DNA of 64,000 nucleotides from Deltaproteobacteria bacterium (GTDB lineage: Bacteria; Myxococcota_A; UBA796; GCA-2862545), in the NCBI GenBank assembly GCA_007693595.1, contig REDI01000045.1, positions 1-64,000 of the forward strand, given 5' to 3'. The notes beneath the pieces are model-generated. The model ran no database searches. It was given only the letters and a program-made list of their open reading frames with translations, and was not told the origin of the DNA. The translations under genes were made by a program, and so were the position numbers. How positions within the stretch are numbered: the first letter of the stretch is position 1; each line of letters opens with the position of its first letter. Of the stretch, positions 53,593 through 61,252 are shown one piece after another.

Positions 53593-54551
53593 TCCGGGTT
53601 GGGGTCGTCGGAGCCACCGGCTATGTCGGCGGAGAGGTCGTTCGCTGGGTCCTCTCGACGCCGGGGCTGGAGCTCGCGGCGGTGGTGAGCACCCGCCGGG
53701 CCGGTCAGGCCTTGAGCGCGGCCCATCCAGGCCTGCTCGGCCTGTGCGATCTCGAGCTCACCCCCTTCGATGCCGCGGCGCTCGCCTGCCTCGACGCGGT
53801 GATCCTGGCGGTGCCACACGGGGAGTCGGCGGCGCTGGCGGCCTCGATCGGCGCGCATGGGGATCCCATCCTCGTCGACTGCGCCGCCGACCATCGCCAC
53901 GCCGTGGGCTGGGTCTACGGGCAGCCCGAGTGGGCGGGCAGCGCCCTGCGGGGGGCACGACGGATCGCCGCCCCCGGCTGCTTCGCCACCGCCCTCGCGC
54001 TCGCCCTGGCGCCCTTCGCCGCAGCGGGACTCTTCCAGGGCGAGATCACCGCGGTCGCGGCCACGGGATCGACGGGATCCGGAGCCTCGCCTTCGGCGGG
54101 CACCCACCACCCCGAGCGCTTCGCCAACCTACGGGCCTACAAGGTGCTCTGCCACCAGCACGTGCCCGAGGTTCGTACCTTTTTGGCCAGACTCTCTGGC
54201 GCACCTGCGCCGGAGCTGGCCTTCGTCCCTCTCTCGGCTCCCGTCGATCGCGGCATCCTCGCCACCTGCTTCTTCCGCTGCGATGAGGCGGTCGATCCCC
54301 GCGCCGTGCTCGCCGACGCCTACGCCCACGCCCCTGGCGTGCGCCTGCGCTTCGCGAGCCCTGAGCTGCGCTTCGTCCGTGGCACGGGCTTCTGCGATCT
54401 GACGGCCACCAGGCAGGGGCCCATCGTCACGGTGATCTCCGCCATCGACAACCTGGGTCGCGGCGCGGCGGCTCAGGCGATCCAGGCTCTCCTGCTCGCT
54501 CTTGGCCACGAAGGTCCGGGGCCGCTCCGCACCTCTCCGCTGGTTCCCTGA
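53589..54551 (+). CDS. argC: N-acetyl-gamma-glutamyl-phosphate reductase
   Basis: The 320-aa enzyme reduces N-acetylglutamyl phosphate with NADPH. The N-terminus GVVGATGYVGGE is the dinucleotide site, and catalytic C131 lies in APGCFATALALALAP. The segment HHPERFANLRAYKV is also typical. Its ATG overlaps the stop of the P-loop gene (ATGA); longer upstream extensions of the frame are shadow. Confidence 0.95.
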   Translation: MIRVGVVGATGYVGGEVVRWVLSTPGLELAAVVSTRRAGQALSAAHPGLLGLCDLELTPFDAAALACLDAVILAVPHGESAALAASIGAHGDPILVDCAADHRHAVGWVYGQPEWAGSALRGARRIAAPGCFATALALALAPFAAAGLFQGEITAVAATGSTGSGASPSAGTHHPERFANLRAYKVLCHQHVPEVRTFLARLSGAPAPELAFVPLSAPVDRGILATCFFRCDEAVDPRAVLADAYAHAPGVRLRFASPELRFVRGTGFCDLTATRQGPIVTVISAIDNLGRGAAAQAIQALLLALGHEGPGPLRTSPLVP

Positions 54552-54559
54552 GGTCCATC

Positions 54560-55711
54560 ATGACTGAACACTTGCTCGACAACCTTGGCGCCGCCAAGCT
54601 CCCCGCTGAGTTCTGCTCGGCCGAGGGTGCCCTGCTCTGGGACACCGACGGCCGAGGCTACTGGGACTTCTACGGTGGTCACGCCGTCACCCTCATCGGA
54701 CAGGCGCACCCCAAGTGGATCGAAGCCATCGAGCGTCAGGCGCGTCAGCTCGCCTTCTTCACCACCCTGGGAGGGGTCCCCGTCCGTCGTCGCGCGGCCG
54801 AGAAGCTGTGCACCTTCACCGGCATGGACGTGGCCTTCTTCGTCAACAGCGGCGCCGAGGCCAACGAGGCTGCGTTGAAGATCGCCCGAAAGAGCGCGGG
54901 GCGCTCAGTCATCGTCGCCTTTGAGAAGGGCTTTCACGGGCGCACCACCGGCGCGCTGGGCGCCACCTGGAAGTATCGCGATCAGCACAGCCCCGCTCAC
55001 GGGCCCACCCGCTTCGTGCCGTTCGGCGATCTCGAGGCCCTCCGCCATGCCCTCGGCCCCGATGTCGCCGCGGTGATCGTGGAGCCGGTCCAGGGGATCG
55101 CCGGAGTCGTGGAGCCGCCCAAGGGCTTTCTGCGCGAGGTCGCGATCCTCGCTCGGGAGGCTGGGGCGCTCCTCATCGCCGACGAGATCCAGTGCGGAAT
55201 GGGCCGTATGGGCGTTCCGCTGGTGAGCAAGGCCGAGGGCGTTGACGCCGATCTGGTCACCATCGGCAAGGGCCTGGCCGGAGGCTTTCCCGCCGCGGCT
55301 TGCCTGATGCGCCGCGCCATCGCTCAGACCGTCGCACCTGGTGAGCACGGCACCACCTTCGGAGGGGCGCCGCTCGCCTGCGCTGCCATCGAGGTCACCC
55401 TCGACATCCTCACCGAAGAGGGGATGCTCGAACGGGCCTGCGAGGTCGGTGAGACCCTGCGTCAGGCCCTCGGGGGGATCGACGGCGTCGTAGGTCTTCG
55501 TGGGAAGGGGGCGTGGATCGGCGTGGAGCTCGACCGTCCCGCGGGTCCGGTCCACCGTGCGCTCTTCGAGCGTGGCTGGCTCGTGGGGACCTCCTCGGAT
55601 CCCTGCGTCCTCCGCCTCGCACCGCCGGCGGTCATGCCGCTTTGGGCGTGCCACCATCTCGCGGATGCCCTGGCTGAGGTCCTCGCCTCGGCACGGCACG
55701 CAGCGGCCTGA
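54560..55711 (+). CDS. argD: Acetylornithine aminotransferase
   Basis: The 383-aa class III aminotransferase converts acetylglutamate semialdehyde to acetylornithine. PLP lysine K237 lies in TIGKGLAGGFP, and ADEIQCGMGR and NSGAEANEAALK are family signatures. It starts nine bases after argC and ends three bases before the carbamoyltransferase. Confidence 0.95.
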   Translation: MTEHLLDNLGAAKLPAEFCSAEGALLWDTDGRGYWDFYGGHAVTLIGQAHPKWIEAIERQARQLAFFTTLGGVPVRRRAAEKLCTFTGMDVAFFVNSGAEANEAALKIARKSAGRSVIVAFEKGFHGRTTGALGATWKYRDQHSPAHGPTRFVPFGDLEALRHALGPDVAAVIVEPVQGIAGVVEPPKGFLREVAILAREAGALLIADEIQCGMGRMGVPLVSKAEGVDADLVTIGKGLAGGFPAAACLMRRAIAQTVAPGEHGTTFGGAPLACAAIEVTLDILTEEGMLERACEVGETLRQALGGIDGVVGLRGKGAWIGVELDRPAGPVHRALFERGWLVGTSSDPCVLRLAPPAVMPLWACHHLADALAEVLASARHAAA

Positions 55712-55714
55712 TCG

Positions 55715-56713
55715 ATGCTCTATCTTCTCGATGGTCTGGACTGGGGCACCGCACCGTTTCGCGCCTTGGTCGCACGCGCGCTGGAGCTCGAGGCGGGCGC
55801 TGCGCCGCGTCGGGCGCCGGGTAAGCGGCTGGGGGCGGTCTTTCTGAACCCCTCGCTTCGGACTCGCACCTCGATCGAGGCGGCGGCGGGCATGCTGGGG
55901 ATCCAGCCCATCGTGCTCCAGCCCGGCACCGACACCTGGGCGCTCGAGTTGGCGGAAGGGGCGGTGATGGACGGCCTCACCGTCGAACACGTCAAGGATG
56001 CGGTCGCCGTGCTCTCGGGCTTTGTCGATGCCTTGGCGGTGCGCGCCTTCGCTGGGCTGGTCGATCCCGAGGAGGATCGCGCCGAGCCAGTCCTTCAGGC
56101 CTTTGTCGATTACAGCACCGTGCCGGTGATCAACCTGGAGTCAGCTCGGTGGCACCCCCTCCAAGGGCTCGCCGATGCCGCGACCATTACCCGCCGCCTC
56201 GGCCCCGACCCCAAGGGGGAGCCCCTGGTGCTGACCTGGGCCCCACACCCCAAGGCCCTGCCGGCCGCCGTACCCAACCAGGTCCTGCTCACCGCCGCGG
56301 CCTTGGGTATGCAGATCACGCTGGCGCACCCCGAGGGCTTCGATCTCGATCCCCAGGTGGTGGCGCGCGCCGGTGCGATCGCGGCGGATGAGGGAGGGGG
56401 GCTCACCGTGAGCCACGACCGCGCCTGTTTGCGCGAAGCGCGGGTGGTGGTGGCGAAGTCGTGGGGGGGCTGGTCGGGCTATGGCCGCCGCGACGACGAG
56501 GCCCGCCGCCGCGCGGAGCTCTCGTCCTGGAGGGTCGAGGAACGGGATCTCGCCCCAGACGCCGGTCTGATGCACTGCCTGCCGGTCCGACGCAACGTGG
56601 TCGCGACCGACGCCGCCCTAGACGGGCCCAACTCGTGGGTCATCGAGACGGCCCACCGCCGCATGTGGACGGCGGCCGCCGTGCTCGAGCAGATGCTCGC
56701 TGAGGAGATGTGA
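55715..56713 (+). CDS. argF': N-acetylornithine carbamoyltransferase
   Basis: The 332-aa protein has the carbamoyl-phosphate site SLRTRTS and the carboxy motif MHCLPVRRNVVATDA. The segment LQPGTDTWALE followed by VMDGLTVEH keeps the Trp and Glu by which Xanthomonas acetylornithine carbamoyltransferase is told apart from ornithine and succinylornithine enzymes. It therefore probably carbamoylates N-acetylornithine to N-acetylcitrulline, which must be deacetylated elsewhere (not in the window). It sits between argD and argB and shares one base with argB. Confidence 0.85.
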   Translation: MLYLLDGLDWGTAPFRALVARALELEAGAAPRRAPGKRLGAVFLNPSLRTRTSIEAAAGMLGIQPIVLQPGTDTWALELAEGAVMDGLTVEHVKDAVAVLSGFVDALAVRAFAGLVDPEEDRAEPVLQAFVDYSTVPVINLESARWHPLQGLADAATITRRLGPDPKGEPLVLTWAPHPKALPAAVPNQVLLTAAALGMQITLAHPEGFDLDPQVVARAGAIAADEGGGLTVSHDRACLREARVVVAKSWGGWSGYGRRDDEARRRAELSSWRVEERDLAPDAGLMHCLPVRRNVVATDAALDGPNSWVIETAHRRMWTAAAVLEQMLAEEM

Positions 56714-57621
56714 TGGAGCGAATGATCGAGCTTCTCGACGCGATCCCCTACCTGCGCGCCTACGCCGGCCAGACCTTCGTGGTGAAGGCGGGCGGGGAGC
56801 TCTTGCAGGAGCCCGCCTGGCGCGACGGGATCGCCCGTGATCTGGCGGTCCTTCACCGTCTAGGGATCGAGGTGGTGCTGGTCCACGGTGGCGGGCCCCA
56901 GCTCGACGCCGCGCTTCAGGGCGCCGGCCTGCCGGTGGAGCGGGTGGCGGGTCGTCGGGTAACCTCCGCCTCGATCCTTGAGATAGCGATCCGAGAATGG
57001 CGTGGCGCCTGCTCCGCGGCGTGGGTCTCGGCGCTCTCCCGGCAGGGCGAGACGGCGGTTGGCCTCTCAGGGGCCGACGGGGGGCTCGTGCGCGCCAAAC
57101 GGCGGCCTCCGGCGGTGGTCACCACCGATGGCGGCGAGCGGGTCAGCGTCGACTACGGCCACGTGGGCGATGTGTGTGAGGTGCGGGCCGAGGTGATCCA
57201 CAGCCTGCTCGCCATCCCCAGCATTCCGGTCGTGAGCCCGCTCGCCCTGGGTGACGAGGGCGCGCTGCTCAACGTCAACGCCGACACCGTCGCCGCCGAG
57301 GTCGCGGTCGCGATCGGCGCGGCCAAGCTGATCCTGCTCACCCAGGCGCCAGGGATCCTCCGCGACGTCGACGATCCCGACAGCGTGCTGCACTGGACCG
57401 ACCTCGCGCAGCTTGAAGCGCTGGAGCAGTCCGGGGCCTTGTCCGGGGGCATGCGACCGAAGAAGGCGGCTATCGAACGTGCCTTGCGCGGAGGTGTGCC
57501 CCGCGTACACGTCGTGGATGGGCGCCGCAGCGGGGCCTTGCTCGAAGAGGTCTTCACGACGGAAGGCAGCGGGACCCTGGTCGTGCCCGCCTCCGAGGAA
57601 GCGCCGGCCGAGCCGCTCTAG
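56713..57621 (+). CDS. argB: Acetylglutamate kinase
   Basis: The 302-aa amino-acid kinase phosphorylates N-acetylglutamate. It has the VLVHGGGPQLD glycine loop, GLSGADGG and LLNVNADTVAAE. It starts at ATG 56713 with GAGGAG just upstream; a GTG three bases earlier is possible. The last gene of the arginine operon. N-acetylglutamate synthase must be elsewhere. Confidence 0.93.
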   Translation: MERMIELLDAIPYLRAYAGQTFVVKAGGELLQEPAWRDGIARDLAVLHRLGIEVVLVHGGGPQLDAALQGAGLPVERVAGRRVTSASILEIAIREWRGACSAAWVSALSRQGETAVGLSGADGGLVRAKRRPPAVVTTDGGERVSVDYGHVGDVCEVRAEVIHSLLAIPSIPVVSPLALGDEGALLNVNADTVAAEVAVAIGAAKLILLTQAPGILRDVDDPDSVLHWTDLAQLEALEQSGALSGGMRPKKAAIERALRGGVPRVHVVDGRRSGALLEEVFTTEGSGTLVVPASEEAPAEPL

Positions 57622-57748
57622 ACCGCGCCCCCTTGAGTCCCGGACGCGCAGCGTCGCTCCGGGGGGGGGCCCGTCCGCCAGTCTCCACAGGCCTCTGACA
57701 CCGCCGCCGCTGCAACGGACTAGAACTGGCGCAAGGAGGAGCGTCGGC

Positions 57749-59218
57749 GTGCGTTACCTGAGGTTCGGTTCAATGATCGGGATGGTGGCCGGCTGTGCGG
57801 CGCCAGTCACCCTGGAATGCGAAGACGACGCCCCCTTGTGCGCGGTCGCCGAGATCCTGGCCGAATCACGGGATCGCGCCGCCGATGTCGGTATCGCCAA
57901 GGTGGCCCTCTACCAAGGGGTCGAGTCCATCCTCATGCAGCAGCGCGACGACCCCATCTCCGACGTCGCCATCGTCACGGGGCGCGACGCCCTGATCCGG
58001 GTGTTCGTCGAGCCCGGCGACGACTTCGAGCCCCGCGAGATCGGTGCCCGCTTCTACATCCATCACGGTGGGCAGATCATCGGCGCAGGCGAGGGCCGGG
58101 CCAGGATCGACGGGCCCTCGGAGCAGGCTGAGCTCGAGTCCACCCTCAACGTGCCGATCTCGGGGACCATGCTTCCCGAAGCCGAACTGAGCTGGTCGGT
58201 GGAGCTCGTCGAGGTCGTCGATCGTCCTCCGCGCGGCTCGACCTCGGCGGCGCTGTATCCTGCCCAAGGCACGGCAGCGCTGCCGACCCTGCCCATCGGT
58301 GGGCCAATGCAGGTCTACCTGATGCCGATCTCGTGGGATCACGATGGCAGCGGGCGTCTCCCCGACACCAGCGCCGAGTCTCTCGCCACCTACCACACCA
58401 CCCTCCGCTCGATCTTTCCGGCCGCGGGGCTGGAGCTGCATCTCGAAGAGCCGATGTCGTGGGATCGCTCGGTCGCTCCCAACGGAGCAGGCTGGTCGGA
58501 GCTGCTCAACCGGGTCCTCGAAGAGCGCTGGATCCGAGGCATCCCCGGCGATGCCTACCTCTACGGCCTCTTTCGCCCCGGTGACACCGAGGTCGGTGGG
58601 ATCGCGGGGCTCTCCTTGCTCGCCATGCTGCCCGAGCACTCCGCCGGTCGTGCCAGCATCGGCCTCGCCATGCACCCCGGCGGCGGCGCGGGCACGATGG
58701 CGCACGAGGTCGGGCACGCCGCGGGCCGCAGCCACGCCCCCTGCGGCGGGGCCGCCGGTTCGGATCCGAACTATCCTCACCAAGACGCCCACCTCGGCAG
58801 CTGGGGATACCACCCCGCCGAGGAGCGGCTCTTCGATCCCGACGTCTTTCACGATTTCATGAGCTACTGTGGGCCCGGCTGGGTCAGCGACTTTCACTGG
58901 AACCTGCTCGCGGAGCGCCAAGCGGGTATCTACCAATATTACCACGGGCAGAGCACCGCACGAGCGCGCACGCGGGTCTGGCAGACCGCTTGGCTCCACC
59001 CCGACGGCCGGATCGAGGCCTGGGAGCCGGTGGCCCTCGCCGATCCCCCCGGGCTCGAAGATCACGTGATCGAGGTGGAGATCGACGGAGCGCCTCAGGT
59101 GGTGCAGGCGCGGCTCGCACCCTTCAGCCACCTAGACGGCGGCCTGCTCTACCTGCCGACCGCGCAGCTCCCGCACCGGATCACCTGGCGCGGAACCTCC
59201 ACGCGGGTCGCGTTCTGA
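57749..59218 (+). CDS. Secreted metzincin-like metalloprotease lipoprotein
   Basis: The 489-aa lipoprotein (signal MIGMVAGC, Cys16) has the zinc motif HEVGHAAGRSH (H319, E320, H323, H329), the HExxHxxGxxH metzincin pattern, followed by a Met-containing FMSYC turn. It resembles peptidase families such as M66. The N-terminal half and the last 130 residues are beta-rich, probably substrate-binding or cell-surface modules. The start is a GTG with AAGGAGG about ten bases upstream; longer frames into argB are shadow. It is probably exported and degrades extracellular protein. Confidence 0.8.
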   Translation: MRYLRFGSMIGMVAGCAAPVTLECEDDAPLCAVAEILAESRDRAADVGIAKVALYQGVESILMQQRDDPISDVAIVTGRDALIRVFVEPGDDFEPREIGARFYIHHGGQIIGAGEGRARIDGPSEQAELESTLNVPISGTMLPEAELSWSVELVEVVDRPPRGSTSAALYPAQGTAALPTLPIGGPMQVYLMPISWDHDGSGRLPDTSAESLATYHTTLRSIFPAAGLELHLEEPMSWDRSVAPNGAGWSELLNRVLEERWIRGIPGDAYLYGLFRPGDTEVGGIAGLSLLAMLPEHSAGRASIGLAMHPGGGAGTMAHEVGHAAGRSHAPCGGAAGSDPNYPHQDAHLGSWGYHPAEERLFDPDVFHDFMSYCGPGWVSDFHWNLLAERQAGIYQYYHGQSTARARTRVWQTAWLHPDGRIEAWEPVALADPPGLEDHVIEVEIDGAPQVVQARLAPFSHLDGGLLYLPTAQLPHRITWRGTSTRVAF

Positions 59219-59228
59219 CGGACCCGGC

Positions 59229-59888
59229 TCAGTCCTGGGTGATCTCGTAGAGCCCGTCCGGCTCGGCGGTGAGCTCGGCGAGGATCCGACCGTTGGGGAC
59301 GTCTGAGCCGGCCCTGACCCGAAAGACATGGCCGACCGTGGTGTTCAAGGGCCGCAGCACGCCGGCGCTCAGGCTCATGATCCGCTGTTCGTTGCAGTCG
59401 AAGTCGCCCCAGTAGACGGTGGCGTCGGTCGAGGTCTGGTTGTGCAGGTCGATCGAGGTGCGCTCGCCATCGCTGGGATCGGAGCAGATAGGGTCTTCGT
59501 CGGAGTCGGTGCCGTGGGGATCCCAGGGCAGGCCATCGGGGCCGATCTTGGTGTCGTTGGAGCTGCAGTAGATGTCTTCGAGGCTCTCGACCTCGCCCTC
59601 GTAGCTGTAGGTGTCGAGGGTATACATTTCGTGGTGTCCTCGACATCCTCCGATCCGGCCTTCGAGGGGGCACTCGCCCGGCACGGCCTTCGCGAAGCTC
59701 GCGGCGCTGCAGTAGATGGCGAAGCTCGCGCGCATCTGTTGACCTCCGATGCTGCGGTCGAAGTCCGAGAACTCGAGGCAGCCCGAGGTCAGACCATCGA
59801 CGGTGCCCGCGCAGTAGAAGGTGTCGCTTTGAAAGAAGCCGCATCCCGAGAAGAGGACCGCCAAGGAGATCCAAGGACGGGCGCTCAC
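59229..59888 (-). CDS. Small Cys-rich lipoprotein
   Basis: The 219-aa lipoprotein (lipobox VLFSGC, Cys16) has about eight further Cys, for example GTVDGLTSGCLEFSDF and GGCRGHHEMYTLDTYSYE, suggesting disulfides. No family is recognised. The GTG start overlaps the upstream gene's stop (GTGA). It is the last gene of a three-lipoprotein operon. Confidence 0.65.
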   Translation of the reverse strand: MSARPWISLAVLFSGCGFFQSDTFYCAGTVDGLTSGCLEFSDFDRSIGGQQMRASFAIYCSAASFAKAVPGECPLEGRIGGCRGHHEMYTLDTYSYEGEVESLEDIYCSSNDTKIGPDGLPWDPHGTDSDEDPICSDPSDGERTSIDLHNQTSTDATVYWGDFDCNEQRIMSLSAGVLRPLNTTVGHVFRVRAGSDVPNGRILAELTAEPDGLYEITQD

Positions 59889-61249
59889 AGCTCGACCTCG
59901 AGCGGTCCAGCGACGTTGTCGGTTTCGTCGGTCTCGTCGACCTCGTTGTTCGTATCTGCCATGGTCCAGCTCCAGCAGTAGGTACACCCCGAGACCGAGG
60001 TGAAGTCGACGAAGAAGAAGTCGGCCGTGACGGTCGATCCGGCCGGGAGGCCTTCAATGCGGGTGAACTCATCTCCGAGGCCGCTGTCGGTGGGGTCTTC
60101 GACGCTGTGGGTCCAGATGTCGACGTAGAAGGGCCCGGCGGCCTCGGAGCCCGTGTTCTCTACCTCGATGCCGTAAAGTACCATGTCGTCTGCGCTGTCG
60201 GCAACATACTCGAAGTAGGGGATCGTGAGGTTGGGGCCTCCGATCGCGTCGCTAGCTACCGTCAGGCCGTGGGAGAAGTGGTTGTTGGTCTCGTCGCTCT
60301 CTTCGACCTCTTCTTCGATGTCGATCACCACGACGATCGTGTGGTTGCCTGGATCGATGGGGAACTGGAAGGTCGTTCGTCGGGTCTCGCCCGGGCCGAG
60401 CCATGGGATCCGCCGAAAGTCGACGCCCAGATCGCCGGGGCCCGGAGGGCTCGGGGGGTTGAGGAAGACGTCGAGCCAGAAGTCTGACGCGCCGACCTCG
60501 CCGAGGTTCTCGGAGGTGACGGAGAGGGTGACGAAGCCGCCACCGACCTCGGCGGTGACACCCGAGATGGTGAGGTTCGGCATGGCCTGGGCCTTGACCT
60601 CGACGGGGATGGCGCTCGAGACGACCTCGCCCCACTGCGCTTGGATCGAGGTCGTGCCTGCGCGGACCGCGGTGAGGCGACCGCCGGAAGCCAAGGTCGC
60701 GACCCCGGGATCGTCGGTGCTCCACAAGGCCTGACTGGAGGCGTCGGAGCGGGTGCCGTCGGAGAACCCGGCCTCGGCGCTGAGCTGCACGGTCCTGCCC
60801 TGCTCGATCGTCACGGAGCTCGGCTGTACGGTGAGGCCGACCAGAGAGGCCTCGGTCACCTGGGCCCGTGCGGGAGGGCTCTCGATGGAGCCCATGCTCG
60901 CCACGATCTCGGCGGATCCGGTCTGGACCCCCTGCGCGATCCCTTCACGGTCCAGGCGGTTGCTCACCTCGACGGTCTCGGGGGCGCTCGAAGTCCAGGT
61001 GACGGCGAAGGTCAGGTCGCTCGTGGTGCGATCCGCCCGCAGCCCGGTGGCCTTGAGCTGCACCTCGTCGCCGAGGGGGAGGGTGATCCGCTCGGGGCTG
61101 ATCAGGATCCCGACCAACTCCGAGAGAGGATCGTCGGTGTCGGGATCGGTCTGTTGCGTGTCGAGAGGGGCGCCGGCGCGGTCACATCCAGCCCCCGCGC
61201 CGAGGACGCTGCAGACAAGCGCGGCGCTCAAGAGGCGGGGGAGGGACAT
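59885..61249 (-). CDS. BIG2/CARDB adhesin-like lipoprotein
   Basis: The 454-aa lipoprotein (lipobox GAGAGC, Cys22) has two bacterial Ig-like group 2 domains (ISPERITLPLGDEVQLKATG and VQPSSVTIEQGRTVQLSAEA regions). Two CARDB domains follow, each starting with a PNLTI strand and ending in acidic DETNN or DETDN loops that usually bind calcium. Such modules support adhesion or matrix interaction. It starts three bases after the transglutaminase gene. Confidence 0.82.
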   Translation of the reverse strand: MSLPRLLSAALVCSVLGAGAGCDRAGAPLDTQQTDPDTDDPLSELVGILISPERITLPLGDEVQLKATGLRADRTTSDLTFAVTWTSSAPETVEVSNRLDREGIAQGVQTGSAEIVASMGSIESPPARAQVTEASLVGLTVQPSSVTIEQGRTVQLSAEAGFSDGTRSDASSQALWSTDDPGVATLASGGRLTAVRAGTTSIQAQWGEVVSSAIPVEVKAQAMPNLTISGVTAEVGGGFVTLSVTSENLGEVGASDFWLDVFLNPPSPPGPGDLGVDFRRIPWLGPGETRRTTFQFPIDPGNHTIVVVIDIEEEVEESDETNNHFSHGLTVASDAIGGPNLTIPYFEYVADSADDMVLYGIEVENTGSEAAGPFYVDIWTHSVEDPTDSGLGDEFTRIEGLPAGSTVTADFFFVDFTSVSGCTYCWSWTMADTNNEVDETDETDNVAGPLEVEL

Positions 61250-61252
61250 GGC

